Origin: Strix aluco
Taxonomy: Eukaryota; Chordata; Aves; Strigiformes; Strigidae
DNA length: 64,000 bases
Assembly: GCF_031877795.1 (NCBI RefSeq)
Contig: NC_133971.1
Span: forward strand, 9,091,973-9,155,972
Reading direction: 5' to 3'
Positions 32,001 through 45,500 of the stretch are shown piece by piece (positions within the stretch are counted from its first letter, which is position 1; each line of letters starts with the position of its first letter). A model generated the notes under the pieces. The model saw only the letters and a program-made list of their open reading frames with translations. It made no database searches and had not been told where the DNA came from. Both the position numbers and the translations under genes were made by a program.

Positions 32001-35000
32001 TTTAGGTATCATGAACATTTATTTTCTTAAATGTCTGCCTATAGGTAGCCAGCCTGAATACAAAGGATAATTCTTACAGTCTGAAGGATCATCTGTTTAA
32101 AGACATTCAAAAAGATTGGCCTGGATACAATGAAATCGATAAACAGTCATTGGAGTTAATACTTTCTAGGTAAGTTCAGTCTCTAGGGGAAGGAAAATTG
32201 CCATTTAAAAAACTTGTTCTGGGAAATGAATGTCTGTCTTCCCTATAATGAAAGAGCTATGACATAGACATTTTTTGCCTTGTAACCTGAAATGTTGGGT
32301 CATGCTTACAGAAAATTAAATTCATCTGAGGATGCCCCCAGCACCAGTCATTCGGGATCTCCTGTAACTCCCAGTAAAGATGGCCCATCAAATGCTCAGG
32401 TATTTTGTACTTTTTTTATCATTATTTACAGTGTATTAAGATTTATCACACTTTACACTGATGTAAAAGTTGTGATGTGAAGCACTAATATTGTCTTAAA
32501 CACATGAAAAACTGAAGCATTTCTCTTTGATTGGACGTTTCTTCCTTTTAAAGGCGGTTGCACTGTCAAGGACTGCAAAAAAACTTAGTCACGTAGCTTT
32601 AAGGGCTGCTACATTTAGTGTTCTGTATTTCAGAATGTTTATTAAAATACTTAAGATAAGATGGGAAGCACAGAAAGCCTTTCACCACTGAGCTATTTAC
32701 ATTTACACAGAGGAGGGAGGGCACACCTCTGTGTTTCCCTAACTTTCTTTCAGAGCACGAAATGGTGCAGGTCCCAGGGACCTCTTCCCACCTGCCTCCC
32801 TACCCACAGAACCCAGATTTATTCCAACAGGGTGGCACAGAGCCGTGCCTGGGGCTCCCGGCCCAAGCTGCCGCTTGTACATCGACGTGAGCAGCGTGCG
32901 CTTGCTAGAGGAGAGGATGTGAACCAGCTGGAGAGCAGCTGGGACAACAACTGCAGCAAAACTGGGGGGTTTACCCGTTCTTATCGGCTTTGCACATCAC
33001 ACGCTCTGAGAAGCATGCCGCTGCGTGCTTCTCAGGGCCGCTTTAGGACATCGCGTGGCTGTGTGCCAGCAAAAGCTGACTCTTCACCTGGTGTGTCCGA
33101 ACGGAAATCGGTGCCTAAACGGTACCAACCTGACCTCCTCGTTTTGGGGAAGCCTTTGCTAGAGCTGCTGAAGAGAGTGTCTTTCTCCCAAAGCCTTTTA
33201 GCTGTAGGTTTGAAGAACGACTTGTTAATCATAAAATTAGAAACCAAGGATGAAAGAAACCATGTATTTAGCTGCAGTACTTCCTCGTTTGACAGCTAGT
33301 TTTGGAGAAGAAAGATGTGTTTTCAACAATTGCCAGTTCAGAACTGTTCCTTTTCCAGAACGGGAGCAAAACTTAGTTCTGCTGGTTTTTACGGGCTTTT
33401 TTCTTTATTATCACAGAAAAGGGTCTTGGATTCCTCTTTCATCGGTCCTCTGAACAAAAAGAAGAGGATCTCTCGCCTGGGCAGTGGAATCCCGTCCCCG
33501 CTCAGAGAGCGCTTGTCTGCCTTCAGGGAGAAAGCTGCTGCCGCCCCTCCGCCGTCTCCCCGCCCCACGACCACCTCCATTCCCGCTCCTCACCCGCTGC
33601 CAGGGGCGCGCCTTCACGCTTCCAACCTGCCAAAACCTGCCAGCTCCACCTCCCCCAGCACCCCTGAGGGGCAGGGGACACAAAACCTGCCCATGGACAG
33701 CTTCAGTCCTAATAGCACTAAGGCCTGTGAGGACCAGCAACAAAAATACACCTCTTGGAGTTCTTTGGGGATCCCAGAGCCTGCCGGGGTGCAGGTGAAG
33801 CCTCCTAAGTCCACAGGCAAGAAGCGTAAGGAGAAGCATGAAGGCAAGATGCAGCACACTGTGAGTGTGAGCATGGAGGAGAAAAACCTCAGAAAAGAAG
33901 AAACTGCCGAGCTGAGTACATCCTCCTGTTTGGATTCGGGTGAAGGTATTAATAGGCTGCTTTTCCTAACTCCTGTATGGGTAACCGTGGTGCAAAGAGA
34001 CCTGTAAAACGAGGGACTGGAAACACAAATGGTCTATTTTTTCACTTGGCTTTGTCATTATCCCTACTTTATGGTCATGAAGAATCCATATTGGTTTTCC
34101 GCTGTTGTATTACCTTGTAAATGTTAGTTCAAACAGAACAACATCAAAAAGCAGAAGCTGTTCTGCTGGAAGCTTATCTAGAATTTGGTTCATTTTTAAG
34201 AATTCTCCTGGACATACTACACAGTGCCCACGTGGCTTGGGATTTCTTTGCAAATATTTGTGCTTTCAGATATCTATGAATTTATATACAGGTGAGGGTC
34301 TTTCTGCAGATGCCAGTAACGAAATTCTGAACAGCTAGGGAAGCAAAAATCTGCACTGCATTTCAAGTTGGTGCTTACACTGAGCCATGTCAACAAACAC
34401 ACCTGAATTTTTGGAAATGAAGCGCTCGCAGTGAAACTGTTCACCTAAGTTGTATTGTACATACCGCGACCATTAATATTGCTGTTTGCATTTCTCTCAA
34501 ATGTTGCTCCCATTTTTACACCACTTTTTCTACTGCTGTACTGCGTAATAATTTTAATACTAAAAGTAAAAGAATAGAGTAGAACATCACATGATAGTTC
34601 TTTTTTCCCCATGACCTAAAGCTCGGAGAGCTTAGAGATTGCAAGAACAGTTGAGCTTTAGCAGAAATACTGTGTTTAAGCAGTGGCAGTGGAAGCAAAC
34701 AAAGAATATATAGGACTGTGTGTTTTTTAACTGCAAGACCCCAGATGAAAAGCAGAGAGAGATTACCAAGATCTTGAGTGTTCCTCCGTGTTCCAGCTAA
34801 CTTTTCCTTATGGCAGCTATTTTTCTTATTTATCAAAAAGTCGGGAGGCTCCTGAAATATTCCTTTAAAAAGAGGGACTAGAGATTAAGTGTACCGTGCT
34901 CTCATAATGCCGTTTAAAAGAGCAAAAGAGCAATTTACAAGTGCAAATAACTTTCAAAGCCAGTTTTGCCACGTTAATGAGGAGCAAGTCTTTGTTGCAG

Positions 35001-38000
35001 GTCATTGAAGCCTGAATGCCGGGAAGCTATATACAATGCTCCTGACTTTCCTGCTTAGAGTGCTGAAATTAAATCTGACCTTGGATATCTGTAATTGGCA
35101 GGGAAGGAGGGATAAAAACATGGCATGAAAAGAACTTCAGCTTTCTGCTCTATTTCTTGCTGGAACCTGGACGTTGAGATACATCTATATCTACATAGAT
35201 ACAGATACATCTCAAGCTGTTGTCTTTTGTGCAGCCACATCTGTTGCTGCATAATTTGAACGGCTGTGCAGACGCCACATCGTGTCTTCAAATAAGAAAA
35301 GCTGACCTTGGGTTAATACTGCGGTAGCGCAGAACCTGTAGAATAAAGTAGCCGTGCCCTCTTTCTAAAGCCCGGTACTGCCTACTATGGAGAAGGTCAT
35401 GTGAGCCCTATTATTAACTTACAGAGCTTATTCCAAGTAATTTACTGTGAGAATAAAACTCTAAAGGATGTTTTCAAGCCCATTAAGCTGGTATTGTTTG
35501 GCTATATTAAAAATCTGTTTACCGCAAGTGTCAAAATTCTGCTTTTCTGTAGGAGTTGAAGAAACTTGCACTGCCTCCACAGGTTCTCCTTCAGCAAGCC
35601 AACCACCAGACTACTTCACGTGAGTAAAATAACAATTAACTTTCTTGCCACTCATTGAAGCAGATGGAAAATCACCTATAAAAACTCTCGTTTAGCTACA
35701 AAATTGAGAATTGACCAAAATGTAGTTTTAGAATAATGACAAGTTCCTTCAAGTCACCCAGCTGCCTCATTCAACTACCTGCAAGTTTTACACTCTGAGG
35801 GTGTCCCTTAATTATTGCGGTGCGAAAAGAAGCCATAAAAAGTATTTTTAATACCCTTTAGAAGAAGACGTAAACCATTTAATTTCCTTCTTCTTCAAGA
35901 ACACCATAAGAAAGGAACATGAACCTGCGCTGTTTTCTTTTTAGAGGCAAGGCAAAACAGGAGGAAAGCTGAATGCTGGAATCCATAAATTTGAACACCT
36001 TTCCTGCACTTTCACTGCTTAGTGCATTCTAAGGTGGAAAGTGGGGAGGGAAGGTAGCAGACTTTAAAGTCCAGAGTTACAAAGCCTATATGTGAGCTAA
36101 CGGGAGTTAACCGTCAAAGTTATTTCTAAAGCTTTGATGTAAAATGGTCACTGGCTAACTTGAAGCTGCAGCAAAATATCCAATTTCACCGCAGAAATGC
36201 AGACCAAAGAGCTAGAGAAAACAGGAGAACCTCAGTTCAGATTTTAACTTTTACCTGCTTAATTTTGACTACAAAGCAAGATAAAAAGACATTAAACTTG
36301 CATGTGAAAGGTAACATACCTACAGTGACTGCCATGTTGCAGTCTGTAAAACTACAGAAGGGCTTCCTGGTGAGTTTACTTTTGGCTCCTGAACAAGTTG
36401 TCAAACATCAGATTGACATTTCCAAAAAGCTGAAATTTACCTCCTCTATAAAGAAGCTTTTCATCCGTGACAAGTGTTAAAGAACTTGCTTTAAAATGAA
36501 ATACCTCTAATACCAGAATCATTTGGTTGCCTAAATAGTTTTTGACAGTATCAAAACTTTCCTAGGAGGAGGATTTGTCTTTACCGTTGCAAAACAGGGA
36601 AATAGCTTCTGCAAATGCCCAGTGTCTGGGCTTTTCCCCCACTGTTTTACTGGTGGCCTTTTTTTAAAAATGCGAAAGTTGAAGGAGGCCGCAGCGGAAT
36701 AATTGTGGAATAACGTGGTCAGCGCCACCTGAATTTCTAATAAAATGGGCTTTTTGGGGGGAGGATGGGCACAGTGGGGAGCAGTCTAAAGCTCTTTCCT
36801 CGGTTGGAAGGATGAGTTTGAGAAGGTTTTGAGGGGCCTTCGGTGCTCAGAGTTGGAACGAGCACCCCGACAGGTAAAGCCAGGACGAGCCCGACACTTC
36901 CTAGCAGCGCAATTGCCCAGCGTCAGCCGCAGCAGCGGCGCTGAGCCCATGGTCGTGTCTGCGGTGCAGGAGAGAGGGAGAAGTGTGTTAAAACGCTGCG
37001 AATTGCCAAGTTCAGCAGCTTCTGTCAGAGGAGTAACATCAGCAAGGGAGGTCAGGCCTCCGCCTAGCGCTTGAACTTCGGAGCATCTTCTGCCTGTGCT
37101 GAAGCAGACGGCATGGCAGCGCTGTGCGTCTCACTTACTCTGTTAAGTGATGCTCCACGGAAAGACTGAAATAAGTCTGGCCCTGCAGGGAAGCAGTTTA
37201 GTGCTTCACGTGTTAGGCTGAGAACTCAAACCGATGTTTAATTCTCGGCCTCTGCTGGGTGCCAATGAAGCGATCCAGCTCCCCGCTGTCTGCTTCCCAG
37301 TCAGCTGAGGGCAGGGATACTGAGGAGAAAGGTTATTTGATGTAATCTAGTATTAAAGTTGGATGCCAATAGCCACTGTTAAAAGTTTAAAAAAAAAGCC
37401 AACACAAACCCACCACCACCAAAAGACCAACCAACCAACCAACCAACCAAAACCCAAAAACCCCAAAGAAACCTTCATGCAAGGTTTCATGAAGTTGGTT
37501 TAGTTCTGACTGGGATTAAAAACCTTAACAAAGACTTCCCTGTGAAAGGAGCAACATCTGGAGCAATCTCACAGATAATCTACTGGCCACAGTGTCCTGG
37601 AAAAAAATTAGGGTGTGCTGTTTCAGACTGATCACTACAGAAAGATTGAAACCTGGGAGCACCTACAGTTTGATCCAGTTTAAAGGACTTTGGTAGTTTA
37701 TTTCAATTTCTCTTCCTGTCTAAGTGCTCTATAATTCATGAGTATAATCACAGCGTTAGCATAAAGATACTTTCCATCTTAGTCTAAAGAAAGATGCTGA
37801 GAGTAAAGGAACTCAAGCTTTTTAGGCAAAGCTTAAGGAAGAGCTAGACAAACCAAACAGATTCACCTTTCTCCCCACTTCTATCCCCATTTCTTGCCTC
37901 TGCACACGCCTACATTGCGAGTGCTCTGCTGGGCTCTACTCCTGTGCTCAACTCCTGCTGTGGGATGTAACTGTGCACAAGCTTCACAGGTCCTTCCCAA

Positions 38001-40395
38001 AATGCTGGGGGGCACCTGTAGTTTTCTTTTAAAAACCATCCAGCACTCTAACCAGGTGCCTCTGGCCTGGGATACATCACTGAGCAAAGTTGTCATCTGC
38101 ATTGGTGCAGACTTTCAAGTTGTTAAAGTTTTACTGCTCGTTAAAATTAATCTAAAGGTGGTTTGAAGGATTTGTCCCCGTGTGGAGGTGCCTGTGTCAC
38201 CCAAAGAGAACAGGGTCTTTAGGCTAGGAGGACCAGAAGCACTGGTGTGACAGCGGTGGGAAGTCCTATCTATTACTCGCATTCCCGCTTCATCTTGGAT
38301 TTGCATAATGACCTTGTTAAATCTGCTCCTGGTGATTTGAGGGAGAGGGGAATGAAGAAAGTTTCAACCGCTTCAGTGGCTTTAAGCATTTAAGGGTTTT
38401 TCCCTCCTTAGGAGGTGATGTGATGGGGTTTCTTTTTGTTTCAGACCTCTCTGCAGTTTGTTTGTGTTGCTGTATTGCAAGTGCCTTAGTTGAGTGGACA
38501 GCAATGGAACTGGTGTTCCCTAAAATAATAAAATGTTATCATTAACTATGCTTGGCTGTTAGGGTTTTGGCTACATTGGTGCCTATCTGACTGCATCCAA
38601 CACTGTAAATGTAGTCCCTTCCAAAAATGTAATGGAAATGAATTTTCAAAAGTAAATATAATCTAATTAACTTCTCCCTTCATAGAAAGAGATTATAATC
38701 TAGCAGTTTCTCTTCTCTCTCTGAAGCTGATGCATTTATTGATCCTTCTATATTTGAATGATTGCTTATGTTTTCTAAGTATGCTACGCCTTCCTTGTGC
38801 ACCTTGTGAATGACACTCTAAGAAGTAAAATATTAGCAAACAGCTCTCACAGAAATATGGTAGATTTCTGTCATTACCTAAACGCTTTCCCTTGGAGCAC
38901 GTGTGCTTACTTGTAGAAGCAGTCAGTCACGTAGTTAACTGACTTAAAGCTTGGGTGTCTGTGCTTGATATTCATTATGTCCTTGGTGTGAAACTGCATG
39001 TGTGCTTATTTTTGCACCAGAAAATACACAGCCATAGTCTCATACGAGCAACGCCAGCGTTACAAGAATGACTTCTGTGCAGAGTATGATGAATACAGGA
39101 ACTTGTATGCTCAGATGGAGAGTATCAGCCAGCAATTCAGGAGTCTTGATGCACAACGGCACATGCTTTCTCCAGGTTCCAAAGAATATAAGGTAAAGAA
39201 GGATAAAAGTGTCAGGATTGTGTTTCATCTCCCTCTTATCCCTTCCAAAAGCCCACATTTTCAGCACAGGCAGACCTTTCAGTATATATATCTGTTAAAT
39301 TATATGGGCGTGGTTTTAAAACGAACATCTGAGACTGAGTAACCGGTCGCAGGGCTGGAACTGCCAGACTGGCTCATGCTTCGCTGTTGAGGCGTGGGGG
39401 TGCTGCGGTGCTGTTACACAGACCGGTGAGAGGATTGGTAGCGGGTGGAAACCAGCAGCTGTAATGCCAAAGCTTTCCTGACCCTCTGTTTCCCATGGTT
39501 TTATACACTTAACTAAACCTGCAGCCACAGGTTACCCATCTTCCTGATGCTAGCTATGATTCTAGCAGAGAAGGGTGTTCAAAAACTGATACTCTGGCCT
39601 TCCACTCAGACTTCTCTGATTTGGACATACAAATTCCTCATGTTCAGTACCAGAATTCTTTAATTCTGTGTGCACGCTGAGGATTCTTGGCTGGCGTTTT
39701 TTTAGTTTTTGGTCAGATTGCAAGTGTATTTGTGAGCAGAAGGAGTATTTTAAAATCCCTGGTACTGCTCAACTAGACAAAGGGAAACCTTTTAGAATGG
39801 GCATACATCCTCAGACCCTGTGTGGGCTAGCCTGGATTTTTGAAGCTTGAAAAAACCCTGCAAAAAGTTGTTCAGCCCTCAAACTCCACCTGTCTGAGCT
39901 GTCTGCGAACAGACAGCAGCGTGAGCGACTTGTCAAAGGGAATCGTCAAACACATGCCCCTTCTGTTGCCTATTTACATGTTTAATTGCATATTTGGGGT
40001 GATGTGGGGGGATGGGAGGTTATTTTTGCATTTTCTGGTAGTAGTGAAATGTTCTTCATGTTGTCTTCATGTTTGTTTGTTTGTTTGTTTTTTCCTTGAA
40101 GATGCTTTGTGAGGAAGTCTTAGAAGAGTACCGAAAGTTGAAAGAGGTATGTGTAACACCAGATTTGTGGGAGGTAGTAATCACTGAGCCTGGCTCAAGG
40201 GTATTTTTAAGCAAAGGACATGAAATATTCAACTCTGCAGAAACGTTTTCATGCCATGATTTTCTTTTTATCTTATCTTTACAGTCTAGCCCCAGCTACT
40301 TTGAAAAGAAGTGTAGATGCCAGTATCTCCACAGCAAGCTGTCCCACATTAAGAAACTAGTAGGGGAATTTGACAAACAGCAACAAGAGTTCTAG
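26008..40395 (+). CDS. ELL2: ELL2-like RNA polymerase II elongation factor, copy 2 (ten exons)
   Basis: Spliced CDS: 26008-26060, 26244-26407, 29067-29326, 32045-32169, 32312-32399, 33417-33945, 35553-35619, 39021-39192, 40102-40146, 40285-40395. It encodes a 537-residue product identical to copy 1 except Thr for Ala in the VC[A/T]TSDSY motif (base 26302, GCC to ACC), at residue 37 of the model. Copy 3 shares the Thr, so the Ala of copy 1, which agrees with human ELL2, looks ancestral. Reading frame and all splice sites are intact, so this is not an obvious pseudogene. Confidence 0.9.
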
Positions 40396-42536
40396 CACTA
40401 GTCTCCTGCTTCGACCAGGACACGTGAATGGACAGAAGCTTATTTATTTAAAACTTAAGATTAGTTTCTCTAAGATTCTAAAAGGTAGCATTGAACTTTT
40501 TTGTTACAGAAGTTTCCGTATTAGCAGAGTTAACTACTTTTATTGTTGTTGATGTTGCTTACATGTGTATTTAAAGCTGCTTTTTCTGGTCCCTTCTTTT
40601 CTTCAAGATTTTTGTGTGTCCATTGAATTAGTTTTAGCAGTAGATAACTGGGGAGCCAGTACCTTTACTATGACGTTGTGCGCATATTAAGAAAAAGTTG
40701 TAGCAAACTGAAATGCTGATGGATAGATGTAAGGCTGTTTTCCGACCTTTCTTGTTAATGCAAACTCTTTGCCTTAAATGGTAGAAGGTTTAGAAATTAG
40801 CAGAAAACAAAAAAATCACATTGTTTTGGAGGGTTAAAGAGGCACGTAGATGTGCAGTATACAGGGCATTTTGTGACAAAAGAAACTCGCCCCTGCAATT
40901 TAAACTCCCCGTTGCAGTGGCTGGTTGCCTTAAGGTGTTTGGTTGTGTATATTTAGTGTAGTTAAATCATGAGCTGCACTGCTTCCCGCTTTGCTGAAGC
41001 ACCTGGGAAGCACTACGTGGCCTATCGGTGTCTGGAAGCGTGTGCTTGTACCGCGTGTGTGCGAGAATGTGTGGGTGTGAGCGCGTGCGATGGGGAAAAA
41101 ACCAAGCTGCTGCTCTAAGTAGGCCAAACGCTCAGGTTAAAACAACTGACGAGTGTTGCTGTAGGCTTTTTCCTACAGAATTGCTACTTGTGTTCTGGAA
41201 GGTGAGAGCATTTCCATTTCGGTCATTTGTCAGCTTTAATAATACTGGCGAAATTGATACTTTACCAAAATGAAACAGATATATAGTTTGGGGGCAAGAT
41301 TATGGAATTAGACATGTAGGTTACCTATTTATATACTACTTAAAGTATTTTTTGAAGAGAGATATGCAAAGAAGCTATTGCCTGCATGAAATAGGTATTT
41401 AAAGATTTTTGTCCTGGGTGCCAAGAAGACAACAAAGAGGAGATGTATTTAACTGTAAAATGATGTGATCACCAAACAGCACAAGCTTTCTTTTCATGAA
41501 GTTTTTTTGTTTATTTTGATGCAAGCCATTGCTTACTTTATCAGGTGAAAACACAGGTTATTTGGTCAAAACTGAGCAAAATCTTTGTGTGTCTTACTGT
41601 GTTTGTCTTTTCAACGCATTGCCAATTGAAGAGGGAAGCATTATGTTTACAAATCTGATTTTGGACCTTTTGCCAAAGTTTTGGTAGTATTGCTGATAGA
41701 CAGAAAAAACTGTTGTATTATCACTGTAAACCAGAAAACGTCTGACTGCCAGAAAACACGCGTTCAGGTAAATGGGAGCGATGGAATTTTTGCCTTAAAT
41801 TTCTGCGTTCAGAGACGATACGTGTTTGTGAAGACGGCATAGCGAGGAAGGCGCATCCCTTTCTGCTGCCTGCCAGCGATAGTGGTGCTACCGACGGGAG
41901 ACCAGGCTGACTCTGGGTCCCTTGGATTAGCACAGCTGTTTTCCCTCTGCATTTCAAGTGGCGAAATGAAGGGCAGATGTCTTGCTCCCTGTTAAGAACC
42001 GAGTTCATCTGGGTGTAACAACTGCATTCGGTCCCCAGCCTGCGCACGCAGGGGCTGTTAATTTCACTGCAGTTCTGCTGCCCGTGCGCTGGGGGCCCAG
42101 CTTTCAACCTAGAGACAGAGCTGCTGCTCAGATTAAAACGGTGGGAAGATCCTGATGTTGGGACCCAGTTTGGCAGTTGTTGGCTTTTTACCTAAACTGT
42201 GTGCCCGGGTCTGACGTTAACCGCCAGGACGGGACAAGCCGCGCTGCTACAACCGTCTCGACGGCTGGCGATCACCCGCAGTGCTGTCACTGTAGAACTG
42301 AGACCCGGTGCAGCTAACTGATTTCCCCCCTGTCCCCTTTTGCCATCGCGCGCATCTTCTGGTTTAGAGGCCGTGTACGTGTTGCCGCTGGAGGTTAGCG
42401 CTACTTCAGAGGTCCCGCGCCGCAGACCACCATCAGACCGGACAAGCTACTGTAAAGGCCTTAACCGAAGGCCTTAATACCTCCTATTAAAGCCAAGTTG
42501 TCTTAAATAAAAGAGTCATTGTGTGTCTAACTACCC
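40396..42536 (+). other. ELL2: 3' UTR of ELL2 copy 2
   Basis: Sequence as in copy 1, with the AU-rich nonamer TTATTTATT at 40440-40448 and the poly(A) signal at 42506. Confidence 0.65.
42506..42511 (+). terminator. Poly(A) signal AATAAA, copy 2
   Basis: Same context as copy 1: upstream AAGGCCTT inverted pair and downstream GT-rich element. The matching site of copy 3 lies beyond the right edge. Confidence 0.7.
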
Positions 42537-45500
42537 ATGCAGCTCCTTGAGAAATTTTAGGAGACTATATTCACCTCACATCCTTCCCTTTTGCATGAAG
42601 CAGGGAGGGAGGAATCATCCTTCTCGAGCAATACTGCTTGCAAACTAAGTTTTCATGCATTGCATTAGTGGCATTCACTACTGGCAGACGCCTTGCTACT
42701 TAAAAAGTTACTGTCTTCACAGCGCTATAGAGGTACTTGAGGTGGCTACAATTAAACTGTGCGAGTTTGATTACATACGCAGGTTTTCACCAGCTGAGAA
42801 TCTAGCTCATAGTGACAAGATCTATAAAATTAGCAACAGGAAGAATGGGAAACTCAGTGTTTTGTAAAGCACGACATTGAATAGGCTATTTGTGAATGGT
42901 CACACTGAACACCTTGTGCTTTATCACCCATTATTTATTTTAGTGTGATGTGACTTAGCCCACATGGATATTGTTAAAATGTGTTTTACTCCCTAAATTC
43001 CTTCACAAACAGTTTGAAGCACATTGCATGTTACCCCTCCACGGAGGGAGCGTTCCAAAATAAACAAAGATCTCCTTACATCAAAAAACAAAAGCACCTT
43101 CAAAGAAATCTTTCCTGTTGCTCCATCTTAGCTGTTGCCAAATGGGAAGGAAAAGCAAAAAGAAGAGCAACAAGTTTTCCAGCAGAGCTTGAAGAACTAG
43201 TTCAGGGTCAACGTGTACCACTTCAGTCTGAACCGGGCTCCGTATCAAATCCTGTTCAAATTTAAGTAGCGTGCTCGCTTTCCTAGTGACTTTCACCCAA
43301 CACTTGTCTTTTACAGTAAAGCTCTAGTTCTAAAGTAGCCTTTCATCTTTGTCGTATTATCCACAGTTTTAGCTGCCTACAGAACAGTCGTTCTGTACCG
43401 TTTCCACTCCTGTTTAGTATTACCAAAAGTTTTGTTTTCTTCTTTTGGCAGTGCAAAAGAAGTACACTTGATTTTGTTTCCAATTTCCTAAGAGAGGGCT
43501 GTGATCAGAGACAATAATCACTTTACAAAAGATTCAGGAACTTAACTTACATTGCTTCAGCCTTTTTCCTCCCACCCCCAAGGACATTCACCGCCACACT
43601 CCTCTGAGCACCGCTTTCGCTATTAAGTGGCTTAGTGAGGATGTTACTCTGCTTTAGAGAATGCTTTCCTGGAAACAAGTTCCAAAGAGTCTCTCTCCTC
43701 CTGCGTTCAATGTGTTCAGCATTCACTATCAGCTCTGGGATTTACCATGAACTCAGAAAAGTCTGTTCTCCCTTTCCATCAAAGATTAGAAAAGGTAGGG
43801 GTTTCTACAGTTGCAGTGAACTGGTTGCAGGAAATCCCTTTACCAAGAACGAACACTGCTTCACTGGAATTAGATTCTCCCTATCGCTACTTTAAAGATT
43901 CTCACAGGTGTCAGGCCAGCATTAAAGGGAATCCACCAGTGACTCTGCAGCCAGCATTTTCTATGCTCTGTCCTCTCCCAGGAGACTGGAGGCTTTTATC
44001 TGCTCTCAGTCAAGAAATACTCACTAGGCTGAAAGTCTACTGTATGCTTTTGGGAAAGCTGCACAGCTGGACGTAGAGGCTGAACAGCACCGAGATTTCT
44101 TTTCTAATCTTTTTCAAGTTCCACACTTCACACTGGGGGGCACTCGAGGGCTGATCATTACAGTACAGTATGTACAGTATGAAACTAGCAATATGAAAAC
44201 CTATTTATTCTCCATCTAAGTTGTTGAAGGCAATTAATACTTTTATCTTCCTGTGTGCTTCATTGATGGGGTACATAAAAGGAGAAATGGAATGAATTCT
44301 CATATAATTTTAAAAAAAGAATCCATCTATAAAGTTACAGTCCCAGGAAAGAGGTGGGGCAGTCTACACGTTAGTCTCTTGCTTAGTGAATAATACAAAA
44401 GACTTCTACATGACTACAAATAAACAACAAGTCGCTGAGCTGCAGAGTAACAGTTCCAGATCTGTGCCTACGCTCTCACTTTAGACCCAGCCTGTCCGAG
44501 AGACCTTCAGTCAGCAGCTACATTCCACCTCAGACCACGACATGATAACAAGATTTGCACAGCACAGTTATGAACCAAGCATTTGGCCAGTAGGTTCTTC
44601 CTGCGGCCATGACCAACACGGGGTGCAGATCACATACCACAGAAACATCTAAACGCCTAATCACATTATTTATGCCTCAAAAAATTAATTTTACTTCCTG
44701 GCTTTTGCCTCAAGAAATTGTGGGCATCGAAAGAAACCCTAAAGCAAAAGCAGACAATTCAGAGATACTGTTACACACATGCGGACGCCACATCGAGGAC
44801 AATTCTCACAGCAGCAAGATCAGCGCAGTTTTGCTGCTAGAAGATCGCAGCCCTGCGCTTCAGAGCTGAGCTCTTCTCTTACTGTGCTGCTCAGGCAGGC
44901 GACCTCGAAATACACGGCACAGCCAGGAGGACCACGTGCAAAAGAAGTCAGGTGAGAGAACGTAGAGCGTCACAGCAGAGCCCACTTCATACAGCATGGC
45001 ACATGCAGAAAGATCTCATGCCCACTAGAAAGCCCTGCATAAGCCTCTGGAGCCTAAAGTTTAGACAAGAATCTGCATTTCAGCAGCATCACGCTCAAGT
45101 GACACAGATACAGTATACCAATCACCAAAACCTAAGTCAAGCGTTAAGAAGATGATTCATGAACAAAAAGTTCTGCTTAACAGTACCGATTGCTTTCTAG
45201 GATCACTGCAACAAATTGTATTTGTCCAGACTGTAGAGCGTATTCAGTGTCGTTATCCCTATACATTACGCAACAGTCCCCAGAAACATTAAGAACCTGC
45301 TGGTCGTCCCTCAAGGGAAGGAAGCAGTAGTTTAACAAAAAGCATACTTGCACTTATGGGGACTTATGGGCAACTTATGGGCACTTACGCACTTATGGGT
45401 AAATTTACAGGCACACGAAGACCACCATTCTTCCCTCCACTTCCCCCCAACAGTTGTAACTGAACATTTTTTCAATTTCTCCTTCCTCATTTCAGTGTAA